Positions 35,368 through 43,858 of a stretch of DNA of 64,000 nt are shown here, piece after piece (the stretch's first letter is position 1; every line of letters starts with the position of its first letter). The notes under the pieces are model-generated. The model did not search any database, was not told the origin of the DNA, and was given only the letters and a program-made list of their open reading frames with translations. Where the stretch lies: positions 310,001-374,000 of the forward strand of contig NZ_JOAK01000006.1 of the NCBI RefSeq assembly GCF_000720455.1, read 5' to 3'. Position numbers and translations under genes: made by a program. Source of the DNA: Streptomyces virginiae (GTDB lineage: Bacteria; Actinomycetota; Actinomycetes; Streptomycetales; Streptomycetaceae).

Positions 35368-36459
35368 TCAGCCGGGAACGTCCCGCGGGCGGGTCGGGCG
35401 CAGGTGCGGATCGCGGCCGTCCGCAGGCGGAGCGTGGGCGCGACGCCCCGGGCCCTGCTGTCCGTCGCGTACCCGGTCGACCACCTCGCGCACGGCGTTC
35501 GTCACCGTGCGGGGCTGTTCGACGGCGATGCCGTGTCCGCTGTCGGTGTCGCTGACGTGCCGGGCGCGCAGTTCGGCGGCGAGGCGGTTCTGGGCGGCCG
35601 TCCAGGCCGGCCAGGTCGAACCGCTGTCGCCCACCCGGAGGTCCCACGGCTCGTCGGAGCTGAGCACGACCGCGGGCAGGGGGCGGGCGAGCGGGGGCGC
35701 GGCGCGGATCTGGGCGACGCTCGTCGTGTAGTCGGGTACTTCGAGGCCCTCGGGGCCCCGCATCGCGTCGACCTTGCGCGTCCAGTCGGACCACTGGGCC
35801 GGTGTCAGCGTGTCGCGCAGGTGGGTCGAGGCGCCGTCGACGGTGACCAGGCCGGCTACCCGGGGATCGCCGGCGCGTGCGGCCAGGGCGGTGATCATCG
35901 CGCCCCATGAGGCGCCGACCAGCACGTAGGGGCCGTGCTCCCCGGCTGCGGCGAGCACGGCCCGCAGATCGGCGACCCCGTCGGCCGCGGTGGTGGGCTG
36001 GGGCACCGCGGTCGAGGGGCTCCGCGTGTCGTCGAAGCGCGTGGTGCCGGGACGGTCGTAGGCGCACACCCTCGTGAAGGAGGCGACCGCCGGGAGCACC
36101 GCGGAGGCGCTCGGCACCGGGGCTGCCCCGGGGTGCGCCGGGTCGGCCGCGTGGGTCCATTCGTCCGCGGCGCCGCGCGCCCCGGACACGAGGACCACCG
36201 TCGGTGTGCCGGTCCCCCGGCACTCGACATGGATGCGGCGGCCTCCGGGAAGGGGGACCGTGCCCTCGAAGTCCCCCCGGGGGCCGCGGTCGGCGGGCGG
36301 GTCCGTGGCGTCCCGGGCCACGGTCCGGGCCGCTGCCGGACCGGCCGGGGCGAGGGCCGCGGGAGCCGAGAGGGCCACCGCGGCCGCGACGGCCGCGGTG
36401 AGCCGACCGGGACGGCGCGCCGCGGCCCGCGACGGCGGGGCCCCGCGTCGTGCGGGCAT
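35368..36459 (-). CDS. Exported alpha/beta hydrolase
   Basis: A 363-residue hydrolase. ATG at 36459 gives an Arg-rich n-region and hydrophobic core (LTAAVAAAVALSAPAALAPAGPAAA, to about residue 45), a signal peptide or anchor. Catalytic features: TPTVVLVSGARGAADEW, RVCAYDRPGTTRFDD, YVLVGASWGAMITALAAR with the nucleophile Ser in GASWGA, and a His in DTDSGHGIAVEQP. The acid is probably the Asp in VVLSSDEPW. The C-terminal 35 residues are Arg/Pro-rich. It reads like an extracellular esterase or lactonase. Confidence 0.82.
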   Translation of the reverse strand: MPARRGAPPSRAAARRPGRLTAAVAAAVALSAPAALAPAGPAAARTVARDATDPPADRGPRGDFEGTVPLPGGRRIHVECRGTGTPTVVLVSGARGAADEWTHAADPAHPGAAPVPSASAVLPAVASFTRVCAYDRPGTTRFDDTRSPSTAVPQPTTAADGVADLRAVLAAAGEHGPYVLVGASWGAMITALAARAGDPRVAGLVTVDGASTHLRDTLTPAQWSDWTRKVDAMRGPEGLEVPDYTTSVAQIRAAPPLARPLPAVVLSSDEPWDLRVGDSGSTWPAWTAAQNRLAAELRARHVSDTDSGHGIAVEQPRTVTNAVREVVDRVRDGQQGPGRRAHAPPADGRDPHLRPTRPRDVPG

Positions 36460-36494
36460 GGATCCAGTCTGGCAAGGGCCCCCCGGAGCCGCAG

Positions 36495-37619
36495 CTACGG
36501 CGCCGGGAGTTCCGCGAAGTCGGCGACCAGGCCGCGGTGGTGGCCCGCCGTGCCGAGGGCGAGGGAGTCGGCCTTGGCCCGCTTGAGGTAGAGGTGGGCG
36601 GGGTGCTCCCACGTCATGCCGATGCCTCCGTGGAGCTGGACGCATTCCTCGGCGGCGCGGACGGCGACCCCCGAGCAGTAGGCCTGGGCGACGGCGACCG
36701 TGAGGGGCGCGTCGGGGGCTCCGGTGGCGAGGGCGTCGGCCGCGGCCCTGGCCGCCGCCCGGGCGGAGGCCACGTCGAGCCAGAGCCTCGCCAGGCGGTG
36801 CTTGAGGGCCTGGAAGGAGCCGACGGGCCGGTTGAACTGGTAGCGGCCCTTGACGTGTCCGACGGTCTCGGTCAGGCACCACTCGGCGAGCCCGGCCTGC
36901 TCGGACGCGAGCAGGCCCGCCGCGCAGAGCAGGGCTCCGGCGACGGCGGCCCGGGCCGTGGCGGGGTCGGCGAGGCGGGTGCCGGGGGCCGCCTCCAGGG
37001 TGACGGTGGCGAGCGGGCGGGTCAGGTCCAGCGGAACCAGCGGGGTCACGGCGGCGTCCGCGGCCCGGACCGCGTACAGCCCGGTGTCGGCCAGGACGAG
37101 CAGGACGTCGGCGGCCACCGCGTCCGCCACGGCGTTGACCGTGCCGGTGAGGGTCCCTGCGCCGGAGTCCCGTACGGGGGCGGGCAGGGGGGCGCCGGGG
37201 GCGAGGGTCAGCGGAACGGCCGGGGCGCACACCGTGCGTCCCGAGGCCAGCTCCGCCAGCAGCGGGGCGGCTTCGGCGGTGTCGCAGCCGAGCAGGATCT
37301 CCGTGGCGAGCACGGCGCTGGTGAGGTAGGGGACGGGAGCCACGGCCCGGCCCAGCTCCTCCAGCACCACGGCCGCCTCCCGGTGCCCGGCGCCCTGCCC
37401 GCCGAGCTTCTCGGGTACGAGGAGCCCCGCCGTGCCGATCTCGGCGGCGAGGGTGTGCCACAGGGCGGGGTCGTGCGGCCGGCCCGTCTCGGCGCGGGCG
37501 AGGACCGCCCCGGCGTCGCAGCGGGCGGCGAGGAGCGAGCGTACGGCGGCGCGCAGCTCCTCCTCGGCCTCGGAGTAGAGCAGGTCGGCCGGCGCCGTCG
37601 GCGCTGTCGGTGCCGTCAT
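36495..37619 (-). CDS. Acyl-CoA dehydrogenase (small, diverged subunit)
   Basis: A 374-residue flavoprotein of the acyl-CoA dehydrogenase superfamily. ATG at 37619 overlaps the upstream dehydrogenase stop (ATGA). Domains: N-terminal helical (LYSEAEEELRAAVRSLLAARCDAG), middle beta domain, and C-terminal helical domain with GRYQFNRPVGSFQALKHRLARLWLDVASARAAAR and AVRAAEECVQLHGGIGMTWEHPAHLYLKRAK. The conserved RPVGSFQALKH and QLHGGIGMTWEHP segments are FAD-binding. Pairing with a second dehydrogenase is typical of heteromeric enzymes for bulky (for example steroid side-chain or branched) acyl-CoAs in actinobacteria, so the two may form one complex. Confidence 0.9.
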   Translation of the reverse strand: MTAPTAPTAPADLLYSEAEEELRAAVRSLLAARCDAGAVLARAETGRPHDPALWHTLAAEIGTAGLLVPEKLGGQGAGHREAAVVLEELGRAVAPVPYLTSAVLATEILLGCDTAEAAPLLAELASGRTVCAPAVPLTLAPGAPLPAPVRDSGAGTLTGTVNAVADAVAADVLLVLADTGLYAVRAADAAVTPLVPLDLTRPLATVTLEAAPGTRLADPATARAAVAGALLCAAGLLASEQAGLAEWCLTETVGHVKGRYQFNRPVGSFQALKHRLARLWLDVASARAAARAAADALATGAPDAPLTVAVAQAYCSGVAVRAAEECVQLHGGIGMTWEHPAHLYLKRAKADSLALGTAGHHRGLVADFAELPAP

Positions 37620-38839
37620 CGGGACAGGTCCTTCCATGCGAGGTCCTTGTCGTCGCGCGGCTCGGGGGGCAGGCCGAGGACGCGTTCGGCGACGATGTTG
37701 AGGAGGATTTCGCTCGTGCCGCCCTCGATGCTGTTGCCCTTGGCGCGCAGGTAGCGGTAGCCGGCGTCGCGGCCGGTGAAGTCGACCAGTTCGGGACGGC
37801 GCATGGTCCAGTCCTCGTACAGGAGGCCCTCCTCGCCGAGGAGTTCGACCTCCAGGCCGCTGATCTCCTGGTTGAGGCGGGCGAAGGTCAGCTTCATGCC
37901 CGAGCCCTCGGGGCCGGGCTGGCCTGCGGCGAGCTGCTGGCGCAGCCGCTCCCCGGTGAGCCGGGCGACCTCGGCCTCGACCCACAGTTCCAGCAGCCGC
38001 TGGTGCAGGGCGTGGGTGCGCAGTCCGGGGCGTTCGCGCCAGGCCGCTGCGACGGGTGCGATCATGCCGCCCTCGCGCGGGATGCGCATGCCGCCGATGG
38101 AGACGCGTTCGTTCATCAGGGTGGTGCGGGCGACCGCCCAGCCCTCGCCGACGGCGCCGAGGCGGTGGGCGTCGGGGATGCGCACGCCGGTGAGGAAGAC
38201 CTCGTTGAACTCGGCCTCGCCGGTGATCTGACGCAGCGGCCGGACCTCGACGCCGGGGTCGTGCATGTCGCAGAGGAAGTAGGTGATGCCCTGGTGCTTG
38301 GGCAGTGCCGGGTCGGTGCGGGCGACGAGGATGCCCCAGCGGGCGTTGTGGGCGCTGGAGGTCCAGACCTTCTGGCCGTCGACGACCCACTCGCCGGCGC
38401 CCTCGTCGAGGACGGCGCGGGTGGCGAGCGCCGCGAGGTCGGATCCGGCGCCGGGCTCGCTGAAGAGCTGGCACCAGACCTCCTCGCCCACCCAGAGGGG
38501 GCGCAGGAAGCGCTGCTTCTGCTCCTCGGTGCCGTACGCGAGGATCGTGGGCGCGGCCATGCCGAGGCCGATGCCGATCCGGCGCGGGTCGTTGTCGGGG
38601 GCGCCGGCGGCCTGCAGTTCGGCGTCGACGACGGCCTGGAGGGAACGGGGCGCGCCGAGTCCGCCGAGGCCCTCGGGGTAGTGCACCCAGGCGAGTCCGG
38701 CGTCGAAGCGGGCGCGGAGGAACGCGGTGCGGTCGGTGCCGGCGGGCGGCTGCGCGGCGAGCAGCTCCCGGGTGCGGGCGCGCACCGTCTCGGCGGTGAT
38801 CGGCGTGCTGGGGCCGGTGGGGGTGGCGCCGGTGGTCAT
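37616..38839 (-). CDS. Acyl-CoA dehydrogenase (large subunit)
   Basis: A 407-residue acyl-CoA dehydrogenase. The flavin/substrate region is clear: VWCQLFSEPGAGSDLAALATRAV (about residues 131-154), GEWVVDGQKVWTSSAHNARWGILVART, and the C-terminal YRYLRAKGNSIEGGTSEILLNIVAERVLGLP. It sits between the quinone oxidoreductase gene and the second dehydrogenase gene with 4-bp overlaps on both sides, so the three genes form one translationally coupled operon. It resembles FadE-type enzymes acting as alpha2beta2 heteromers with the downstream protein. Confidence 0.93.
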   Translation of the reverse strand: MTTGATPTGPSTPITAETVRARTRELLAAQPPAGTDRTAFLRARFDAGLAWVHYPEGLGGLGAPRSLQAVVDAELQAAGAPDNDPRRIGIGLGMAAPTILAYGTEEQKQRFLRPLWVGEEVWCQLFSEPGAGSDLAALATRAVLDEGAGEWVVDGQKVWTSSAHNARWGILVARTDPALPKHQGITYFLCDMHDPGVEVRPLRQITGEAEFNEVFLTGVRIPDAHRLGAVGEGWAVARTTLMNERVSIGGMRIPREGGMIAPVAAAWRERPGLRTHALHQRLLELWVEAEVARLTGERLRQQLAAGQPGPEGSGMKLTFARLNQEISGLEVELLGEEGLLYEDWTMRRPELVDFTGRDAGYRYLRAKGNSIEGGTSEILLNIVAERVLGLPPEPRDDKDLAWKDLSR

Positions 38840-39810
38840 CGGGCGGCTCCGTCCAGGCCCGGCAGGACCACGAGGCGGCCGGTGGTGGTCCCGTCGGCGA
38901 GGCGCTGCACGGCGTCGGCGGCGTCCGCGAGCGGGACGCGTTCACTGACCAGCGGTTTGACGGCGCCCTCGGCGGCGAGCCGGGTGAGTTCGGTGTGGCA
39001 GGCGAGGATGGCGGCGGGGTCCTTGGCGGCGTACAGGCCCCAGTGCAGGCCGAGCACGGAGTAGTTCTTCACGAGGGCGTGGTTGAGGGCGGGGGCGGGG
39101 ACGGTGCCGCTCGCGAAGCCGACGACGACGATCCGGCCCTCGAAGGAGACGCATTTGGCCGACGCGGTGTAGGCGTCGCCGCCGACCGGGTCGTAGACGA
39201 CGTCGGCGCCGCGTCCGGCGGTGAACTCCTTGACGCGGGCGGCGATATCCTCCGCCGTACGGTCGATCACCAGGTCGCAGCCGAGTTCCTCGGCGGTACG
39301 GGCCTTGTCCTTGCCTCCGACGACTCCGATGACGGTGGCCCCGGCGGCCTTGCCCAGCTGGACGGCGGCGCTGCCGACGCCGCCGGCGGCGGCGTGCACG
39401 AGGAGGGTCTCGCCGGCCCGGAGGCCGGCGCGGCGGTGCAGGCCGAACCAGCCGGTCTGGTAGCCGATGTGGAGGGCGGCCGCCTCGGCGTCGTCGAGGG
39501 TGTCCGGGGCCGGGAGCATGGCGCGTGCCGGTGCGGTGACGTACTCGGCGAACCCGCCGTGCGGCAGGCTCGGGTTGGCGATGACGCGGCGGCCGTCCTC
39601 GGTCTCGCCGCAGATCTCGACGCCGGGGGTGAAGGGCAGCGGCGGTGTGATCTGGTACTGCCCGCGGACGAGCAGCGCGTCGGGGAAGTTGACGTTGGCG
39701 GCGAGCACCCTGAGTTTCACCTCGCCCTCGCCGGGGACCGGTTCGGGAACCTCTTCGAGGCGCATGGCCTCGCGGGGCTCGCCGGGGGTATGTACTCGCC
39801 ATGCCTGCAT
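38836..39810 (-). CDS. NADPH:quinone oxidoreductase / zinc-independent MDR
   Basis: A 324-residue medium-chain reductase of the quinone oxidoreductase family. ATG at 39810. The N-terminal part has VLAANVNFPDALLVRGQYQITPPLPFTPGVEICGETE; cofactor binding is by LLVHAAAGGVGSAAVQLGKAAGATVIGVVGGKDK, the AxxGxxG NADPH motif; and ADVVYDPVGGDAYTAS is also family-specific. No zinc-ligand cysteines are seen. It is the first gene of the operon with the two acyl-CoA dehydrogenases and may act on enoyl or quinone products of that pathway. Confidence 0.9.
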   Translation of the reverse strand: MQAWRVHTPGEPREAMRLEEVPEPVPGEGEVKLRVLAANVNFPDALLVRGQYQITPPLPFTPGVEICGETEDGRRVIANPSLPHGGFAEYVTAPARAMLPAPDTLDDAEAAALHIGYQTGWFGLHRRAGLRAGETLLVHAAAGGVGSAAVQLGKAAGATVIGVVGGKDKARTAEELGCDLVIDRTAEDIAARVKEFTAGRGADVVYDPVGGDAYTASAKCVSFEGRIVVVGFASGTVPAPALNHALVKNYSVLGLHWGLYAAKDPAAILACHTELTRLAAEGAVKPLVSERVPLADAADAVQRLADGTTTGRLVVLPGLDGAAR

Positions 39811-40023
39811 CCGGGGCCTCCAGCCGCCGTCGAGGAATCACGCTCCGGGCGCATACTAAGCGGTCGCTTGCCCTTCTGTGAATCGCCGGGAGGGGTGGAC
39901 CGTCGGCCGGCCCGAAGCAACACGCGTCATTTCAGGTCACATCAGCCCCGCCATCAGGCAATATGTGGCGTGCACGTGTCATGACTCAACGGGGAACTGC
40001 ACCTGTCCAGGGGGGACCACCAC
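39811..40023. promoter_or_regulatory. Divergent promoter region with TetR-like dyad
   Basis: In this 213-base gap, AAGCG-gt-CGCTT (39858-39869) is a 12-bp palindrome about 48 bases upstream of the quinone oxidoreductase start. TetR regulators of acyl-CoA operons often bind such sequences, but none is in the window. GGGGGG at about 40011-40016 serves the divergent secreted-protein gene. Confidence 0.45.
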
Positions 40024-41139
40024 ATGAGAAGAAGCATGTCCGCGGCCGGAGCCGCCGTCGTTCTGGCCGGCCTCGTCACCGCGGCCGGGCCGGCCGTGGC
40101 GGCCGACGCGAAGTGTGCGCCGAAGATCCAGGTGCTCGGCTCGATCGGGGACGAGTCGTACGTGCGTGACATGGGGCGCAGCCAGGGCGTCCACGACTTC
40201 GGCGCGGGCGACCTCGCCGTCGGCGTCTCGGGCTACAAGCCCGTCTACTGGACCGGCACCACGGTGCACCAGGTGCCGCTGACCGACCCGAACGTTTCGG
40301 GCCGGGTGATCGCCGTCAACGCGCACGGCCTGATGGTGGGCGTCCTCCACGGCTTCGACGTCCACACCCTGTTCACCTACCACGCGGGCGCCGCGGCGAT
40401 CACCCCGCTGCCGGACAGCTACGCCTACGACGACGAGGCCGACGTCAACGACGCCGGGTACGTGGTGGCCCGCTCGGACAGCGGACCCGGTGCCGTCTGG
40501 AAGGACGGCCAGAAGGTGCGCGAACTGCCCGTCCCCGCCGACGCCGGCCCGGGCACCCGGATCACGATGGTCACCGGGATCAACAACCACGGCGACATCC
40601 TCGGCATGGCCACGCAGGACTACGAGGTCCCCGAGACCGGCGCGCACCTGGAGGGCACCCACCCGGTGCTGTGGCCCGGGGACGGCAGCGCCGCCCGGCT
40701 GCTGGCTCCCACGATGAACGAGAGCTACGTCCAGGACCTCGACGAGAGCGGCCGGATCGTCGGCTACGACTGGTCCGGGCCGTGGCACGAGTACCGGACG
40801 TGGGTCTGGGAGCCGCCGATCGGCGGCCCCGGTACCTCTCCCGGGGGCCTGAGCTCGCACCCGTACGCCACCTTCGAGGCGATCAGCCCGAACACGAACG
40901 TCACCGTCGGCACGGCCAAGTTCCACCCGGACGAGATGACCCTGCCCGACCAGGCGCTGCTGCGGGCCGGCTCCGGCCCGGTCAAGGCCCTGCCGCGGCT
41001 GGCCGCGGGCGGGGCGAGCATGGCCGACGCGGTGTCGGACAGCGACCGCGTGGGCGGAGCCGCCGTGAACGCGAAGGGCAAGCTCAAGCCGGTGATCTGG
41101 ACCTGCGCGACCAAGCAGGCGTACAACCCGGGCAGCTAG
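40024..41139 (+). CDS. Secreted repeat (HAF-like) protein
   Basis: A 371-residue exported protein with a signal peptide cleaved near AVAA-DAK (residues 1-27). It contains several strands of the type VIAVNAHGLMVGVLH, DVNDAGYVVARSD, GINNHGDILGMATQ, and DLDESGRIVGYDW, each N/D-x-x-G-x-I/V-V/L-G. These repeats resemble HAF repeat or propeller proteins found outside bacterial cells. No catalytic motif is apparent. Two cysteines bracket the fold (KCAPK near the N-terminus, TCATK near the C-terminus), suggesting a closing disulfide. It is a single gene inside the acyl-CoA region and probably unrelated to it. Confidence 0.75.
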   Translation: MRRSMSAAGAAVVLAGLVTAAGPAVAADAKCAPKIQVLGSIGDESYVRDMGRSQGVHDFGAGDLAVGVSGYKPVYWTGTTVHQVPLTDPNVSGRVIAVNAHGLMVGVLHGFDVHTLFTYHAGAAAITPLPDSYAYDDEADVNDAGYVVARSDSGPGAVWKDGQKVRELPVPADAGPGTRITMVTGINNHGDILGMATQDYEVPETGAHLEGTHPVLWPGDGSAARLLAPTMNESYVQDLDESGRIVGYDWSGPWHEYRTWVWEPPIGGPGTSPGGLSSHPYATFEAISPNTNVTVGTAKFHPDEMTLPDQALLRAGSGPVKALPRLAAGGASMADAVSDSDRVGGAAVNAKGKLKPVIWTCATKQAYNPGS

Positions 41140-41224
41140 GGCGCGTCTTCGCGGTGTCCTGGCCCTCAAGGCCGGGGCGTCCGCGCCATGGTGATCTGAG
41201 CGCCCACACGCTATCGATGGGCGC

Positions 41225-42166
41225 ATGGAGAACCCTCAGCACGGCCTGCCCGCGCCTCCGCCCCTCGGCGCCGCCGCCCTGCCCTCCGGTACGTACGCCG
41301 GGCAGGTGGTCCTCGTGACCGGCGGCGGCACCGGGCTGGGCAAGGCCGTGGCCACCGAGTTCGCCCGGCTCGGCGCCGACCTGCTGATCGCGGGCCGGCG
41401 CCTCGGGCAGCTCCAGGCGGCGCGGGACGAGCTGGCGGCCGTACCGGGCGCGGGCCGGGTGAGCGCCGCCGTCTGCGACATCCGGGACCCGGAGCGGGTC
41501 GCGGAGGTCTTCGACGCGGCGCAGGCGGCGCTCGGGCTGCCGGACGTACTGGTCAACAACGCGGCCGCCAACTTCCCGTCCCCGGCGGAGGACCTCTCCC
41601 CCAACGCCTGGCGGGCGGTCGTCGACATCACCCTGACCGGCACGTGGTTCATGACCCGCGAGTTCGGCCGCCGCCACCTCGCGGCGGGCACCCCCGGGTC
41701 GATCGTCAACATCGGCGCCTCGTACGCCTGGACGGGCGGGCCGGGTTTCGCACACAGCGCCGCCGCCAAGGCCGGGGTCAAGAACCTCGTGGAGACCCTC
41801 GCCGTGGAGTGGGGGCCGTACGGCATCCAGGTCAACGGGCTCGTCCCGGGCCTGTTCCCGCACGCCGACATGACCGCGGACGTCCGGGGCGGCCTCGAAC
41901 ACGCAGCGCCCGGCGCCAAGGACGCCCGGCAGCCGGCGCTGCGGGTCGGGGTGCCGCGTGAACTGGGCTGGGCCGCGACCTTCCTGGCCTCGCCGTACGC
42001 CCGGTTCGTCACCGGCCACACCCTGGTCGTCGACGGCGCCAACTGGCAGCGCCGGACGGTGGTCAGCCCGGAGGTGGTCCCGGTACGTGAGCAGCTGGGG
42101 CGCGGTCCCTTCACCGCCCGCCCGGGCGGACCCCGCCCGTCGGCTCCGCCTCCGGGCCGGGGATAG
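41225..42166 (+). CDS. SDR family oxidoreductase, 2,4-dienoyl-CoA reductase-like
   Basis: A 313-residue NAD(P)-dependent reductase. The cofactor motif TGGGTGLGKAVA is at about residues 33-44, LVNNAAANF at about 112, and the catalytic Ser in IVNIGASYAW. The usual YxxxK is replaced by H-SAAA-K (GFAHSAAAKAGVKNLVETLAVEWGPYGIQVNGLVPG). Loss of the tyrosine is normal in 2,4-dienoyl-CoA reductases, so this is probably a DECR-type enzyme for unsaturated acyl-CoAs, in line with the neighbouring enoyl-CoA hydratase and dehydrogenases. The C-terminal tail is Pro/Gly-rich. It ends ten bases from the convergent hydratase gene. Confidence 0.88.
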   Translation: MENPQHGLPAPPPLGAAALPSGTYAGQVVLVTGGGTGLGKAVATEFARLGADLLIAGRRLGQLQAARDELAAVPGAGRVSAAVCDIRDPERVAEVFDAAQAALGLPDVLVNNAAANFPSPAEDLSPNAWRAVVDITLTGTWFMTREFGRRHLAAGTPGSIVNIGASYAWTGGPGFAHSAAAKAGVKNLVETLAVEWGPYGIQVNGLVPGLFPHADMTADVRGGLEHAAPGAKDARQPALRVGVPRELGWAATFLASPYARFVTGHTLVVDGANWQRRTVVSPEVVPVREQLGRGPFTARPGGPRPSAPPPGRG

Positions 42167-42175
42167 CGCGGAGGG

Positions 42176-43009
42176 TCAGCCCCCCGTGAAGCGGGGCGGG
42201 CGGCGCTCCGCCTTGGCGGTGTAGCCCTCGCGGGCGTCGTCCGAGGCCAGCGTGAGGGCCGCGGCCATCGCCACCCGGTCGAGGGCCGCGGGCAGGGCTG
42301 CGTCGGCGTAGGCGTCGACCGCCCGCTTGATGCCCTGGACCGCGAGGGGCGCGTTGGCCGCGATCTCCGCGGCCAGGGCGCGGGAGGCGGCCTCCAAGTC
42401 CTCGTTCTCGACGACGACTTGGACCAGGCCCAGACGCTCGGCGGTCGCCACGTCGATCCGGCGGCCGGTCAGGGCCAGGAACTTCGCCCAGCCCGCGCCC
42501 GCCTCGCGGGCGATGCGCAGGTCGCCGCCCGCGTCCACCGCCACGCCCAGCCGGGCCTCCGGCAGGGCGAAGACGGCGTCCCGCGCCGCCACCCGGACGT
42601 CGGCCATCAGCGCCAACTCGAAACCGAAGCCCAGGCAGTAGCCCTGGACGGCGGCCACGACGGGCTGCGGGAGCCGGGCGAGGACCGTGAAGCGCTCGTG
42701 GACCCAGCGGATGCCCTCGTAGTAGTTGCGGGTGCGTTCGGCGGTCGTTGCGCCCTCGATGCCACCGCCCGGGGCGGTCACGTCGATGCCGGCGCAGAAG
42801 GCCCGGCCCTCGGCCCGCAGCAGCACGGCGCGCACCGAGGGGTCGAAGCGGATCCGGTCGGCGAGCAGACCCAGCTGGCGGCTGGACTCCCAGCTCCAGC
42901 CGTTGAGCTTGTCGGGGCGGCAGAGGGTGAGGACGGCCACGCCCTCCGCGACCTCGAGGCGGATCCGCTCCTCGCCCTCCGCGATCTCCGTGGAGATGGT
43001 GTCGATCAC
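42176..43009 (-). CDS. Enoyl-CoA hydratase/isomerase family protein
   Basis: A 277-residue crotonase-fold enzyme starting with GTG at 43009. AVLLRAEGRAFCAGIDVTAPGG forms the CoA-binding/oxyanion part. Both glutamates used by hydratases are present: in YCLGFGFELALMADVRVAA and in DAVFALPEARLGV. LTGRRIDVATAERLGLVQVVVENEDLEAASRALA closes the fold. Hydration of trans-2-enoyl-CoA is the likely reaction. A palindrome upstream suggests TetR control. Confidence 0.9.
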   Translation of the reverse strand: MIDTISTEIAEGEERIRLEVAEGVAVLTLCRPDKLNGWSWESSRQLGLLADRIRFDPSVRAVLLRAEGRAFCAGIDVTAPGGGIEGATTAERTRNYYEGIRWVHERFTVLARLPQPVVAAVQGYCLGFGFELALMADVRVAARDAVFALPEARLGVAVDAGGDLRIAREAGAGWAKFLALTGRRIDVATAERLGLVQVVVENEDLEAASRALAAEIAANAPLAVQGIKRAVDAYADAALPAALDRVAMAAALTLASDDAREGYTAKAERRPPRFTGG

Positions 43010-43044
43010 CTTGTCCGCACCCCCGGCTCGACAGCTCCCATTTC

Positions 43045-43059
43045 CTGACGGACCGTCAG
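43045..43059. promoter_or_regulatory. TetR-type operator upstream of the enoyl-CoA hydratase gene
   Basis: CTGACGG-a-CCGTCAG is a perfect 15-bp palindrome 36 bases upstream of the hydratase GTG. This dyad class is common before actinobacterial acyl-CoA genes under TetR repressors. It also lies near the 3' end of the next gene, so it is not shared divergently. Confidence 0.6.
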
Positions 43060-43075
43060 ACTAGGGGTGGAGAGG

Positions 43076-43840
43076 TCAGCGGGGGAAGACCTCGAACGCG
43101 ACCGCCGGGCGTCCCTCGTACCGCGCCGCCACCCGTTCGGCGTTGCCGGTGAGGAAGGTACGGACGTACTCCTCCGGGTCCTGGTCCGTCAGCGCCGCGA
43201 TGTAGGCCTTGTGCTCCAGCAGGGACAGGATCGAACGCTCCAGGCCGGGGCCCGCGTCGGCGGCGTGCGTGGGCGTGGTGGTACCGGCGACCGCGACCCA
43301 GCGGACCCCGTCCCACGGCTCCAGGCCCTGCTCGGAGATGAGTTCGGGGAAGATCCAGCGGTTGCCGGCGTCGGCGGCCGCGTCCAGGGTGGCCCGGCCG
43401 ACGGCCTTGTGGTCGGGGGTGTTCCAGTAACCGCCGCCCTGCTCCCCGCCCCACGTGTCGCGATGGTTGAGGGTGATGACCAGCTCGGGGCGGTGCCGGC
43501 GGATGGCGGCCGCGATGTCCCGGCGCAGGCCGAGACCGTACTCGACGATGCCGTCGCGGTGGTCGAGGAACTCCACCGCGGACACCCCGACCACGGCTGC
43601 GCTCGCACGCTGTTCGGCCTCGCGCAGCGGGGCGCACTCGGCGGGGGCGACGGAGTCGATGCCCGCCTCGCCACGGGTGGCCAGGAGGTAGACGACCTCG
43701 CGGCCGCCGTCCGTCCAGTCCGCGATGGCGGCCGCGCACCCGTATTCCAGGTCGTCCGGGTGGGCCACGACGGCGAGGGCGCGCTGCCAGTCGGTGGGCA
43801 TGGGTTCCAAGGGGGCCTGCAGATCACGTTGTTCGGTCAT
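43076..43840 (-). CDS. PIG-L/LmbE family deacetylase
   Basis: A 254-residue zinc hydrolase. ATG at 43840. The metal motif AHPDDLEYG is at about residues 26-34 and the third ligand region NTPDHKAVGRATLDAA at about 144. The RRHRPELVITLNHRDTWGG and LGLRRDIAAAI segments also fit. LmbE-like enzymes remove acetyl or acyl groups from GlcNAc-containing molecules such as mycothiol or its S-conjugates, or antibiotic intermediates. Given the mycothiol-type dehydrogenase nearby, a mycothiol-related role is possible but not shown. It diverges from a metallo-hydrolase gene with only 18 bases between the starts. Confidence 0.9.
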   Translation of the reverse strand: MTEQRDLQAPLEPMPTDWQRALAVVAHPDDLEYGCAAAIADWTDGGREVVYLLATRGEAGIDSVAPAECAPLREAEQRASAAVVGVSAVEFLDHRDGIVEYGLGLRRDIAAAIRRHRPELVITLNHRDTWGGEQGGGYWNTPDHKAVGRATLDAAADAGNRWIFPELISEQGLEPWDGVRWVAVAGTTTPTHAADAGPGLERSILSLLEHKAYIAALTDQDPEEYVRTFLTGNAERVAARYEGRPAVAFEVFPR

Positions 43841-43858
43841 GCGTCGCACAATAGGTGA

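Noticed and set aside
39811..43009. Complete beta-oxidation cluster under one promoter
   Set aside because: The region is broken by a divergent secreted-protein gene and by convergent SDR/hydratase genes with their own dyads, so it is at least three transcription units.
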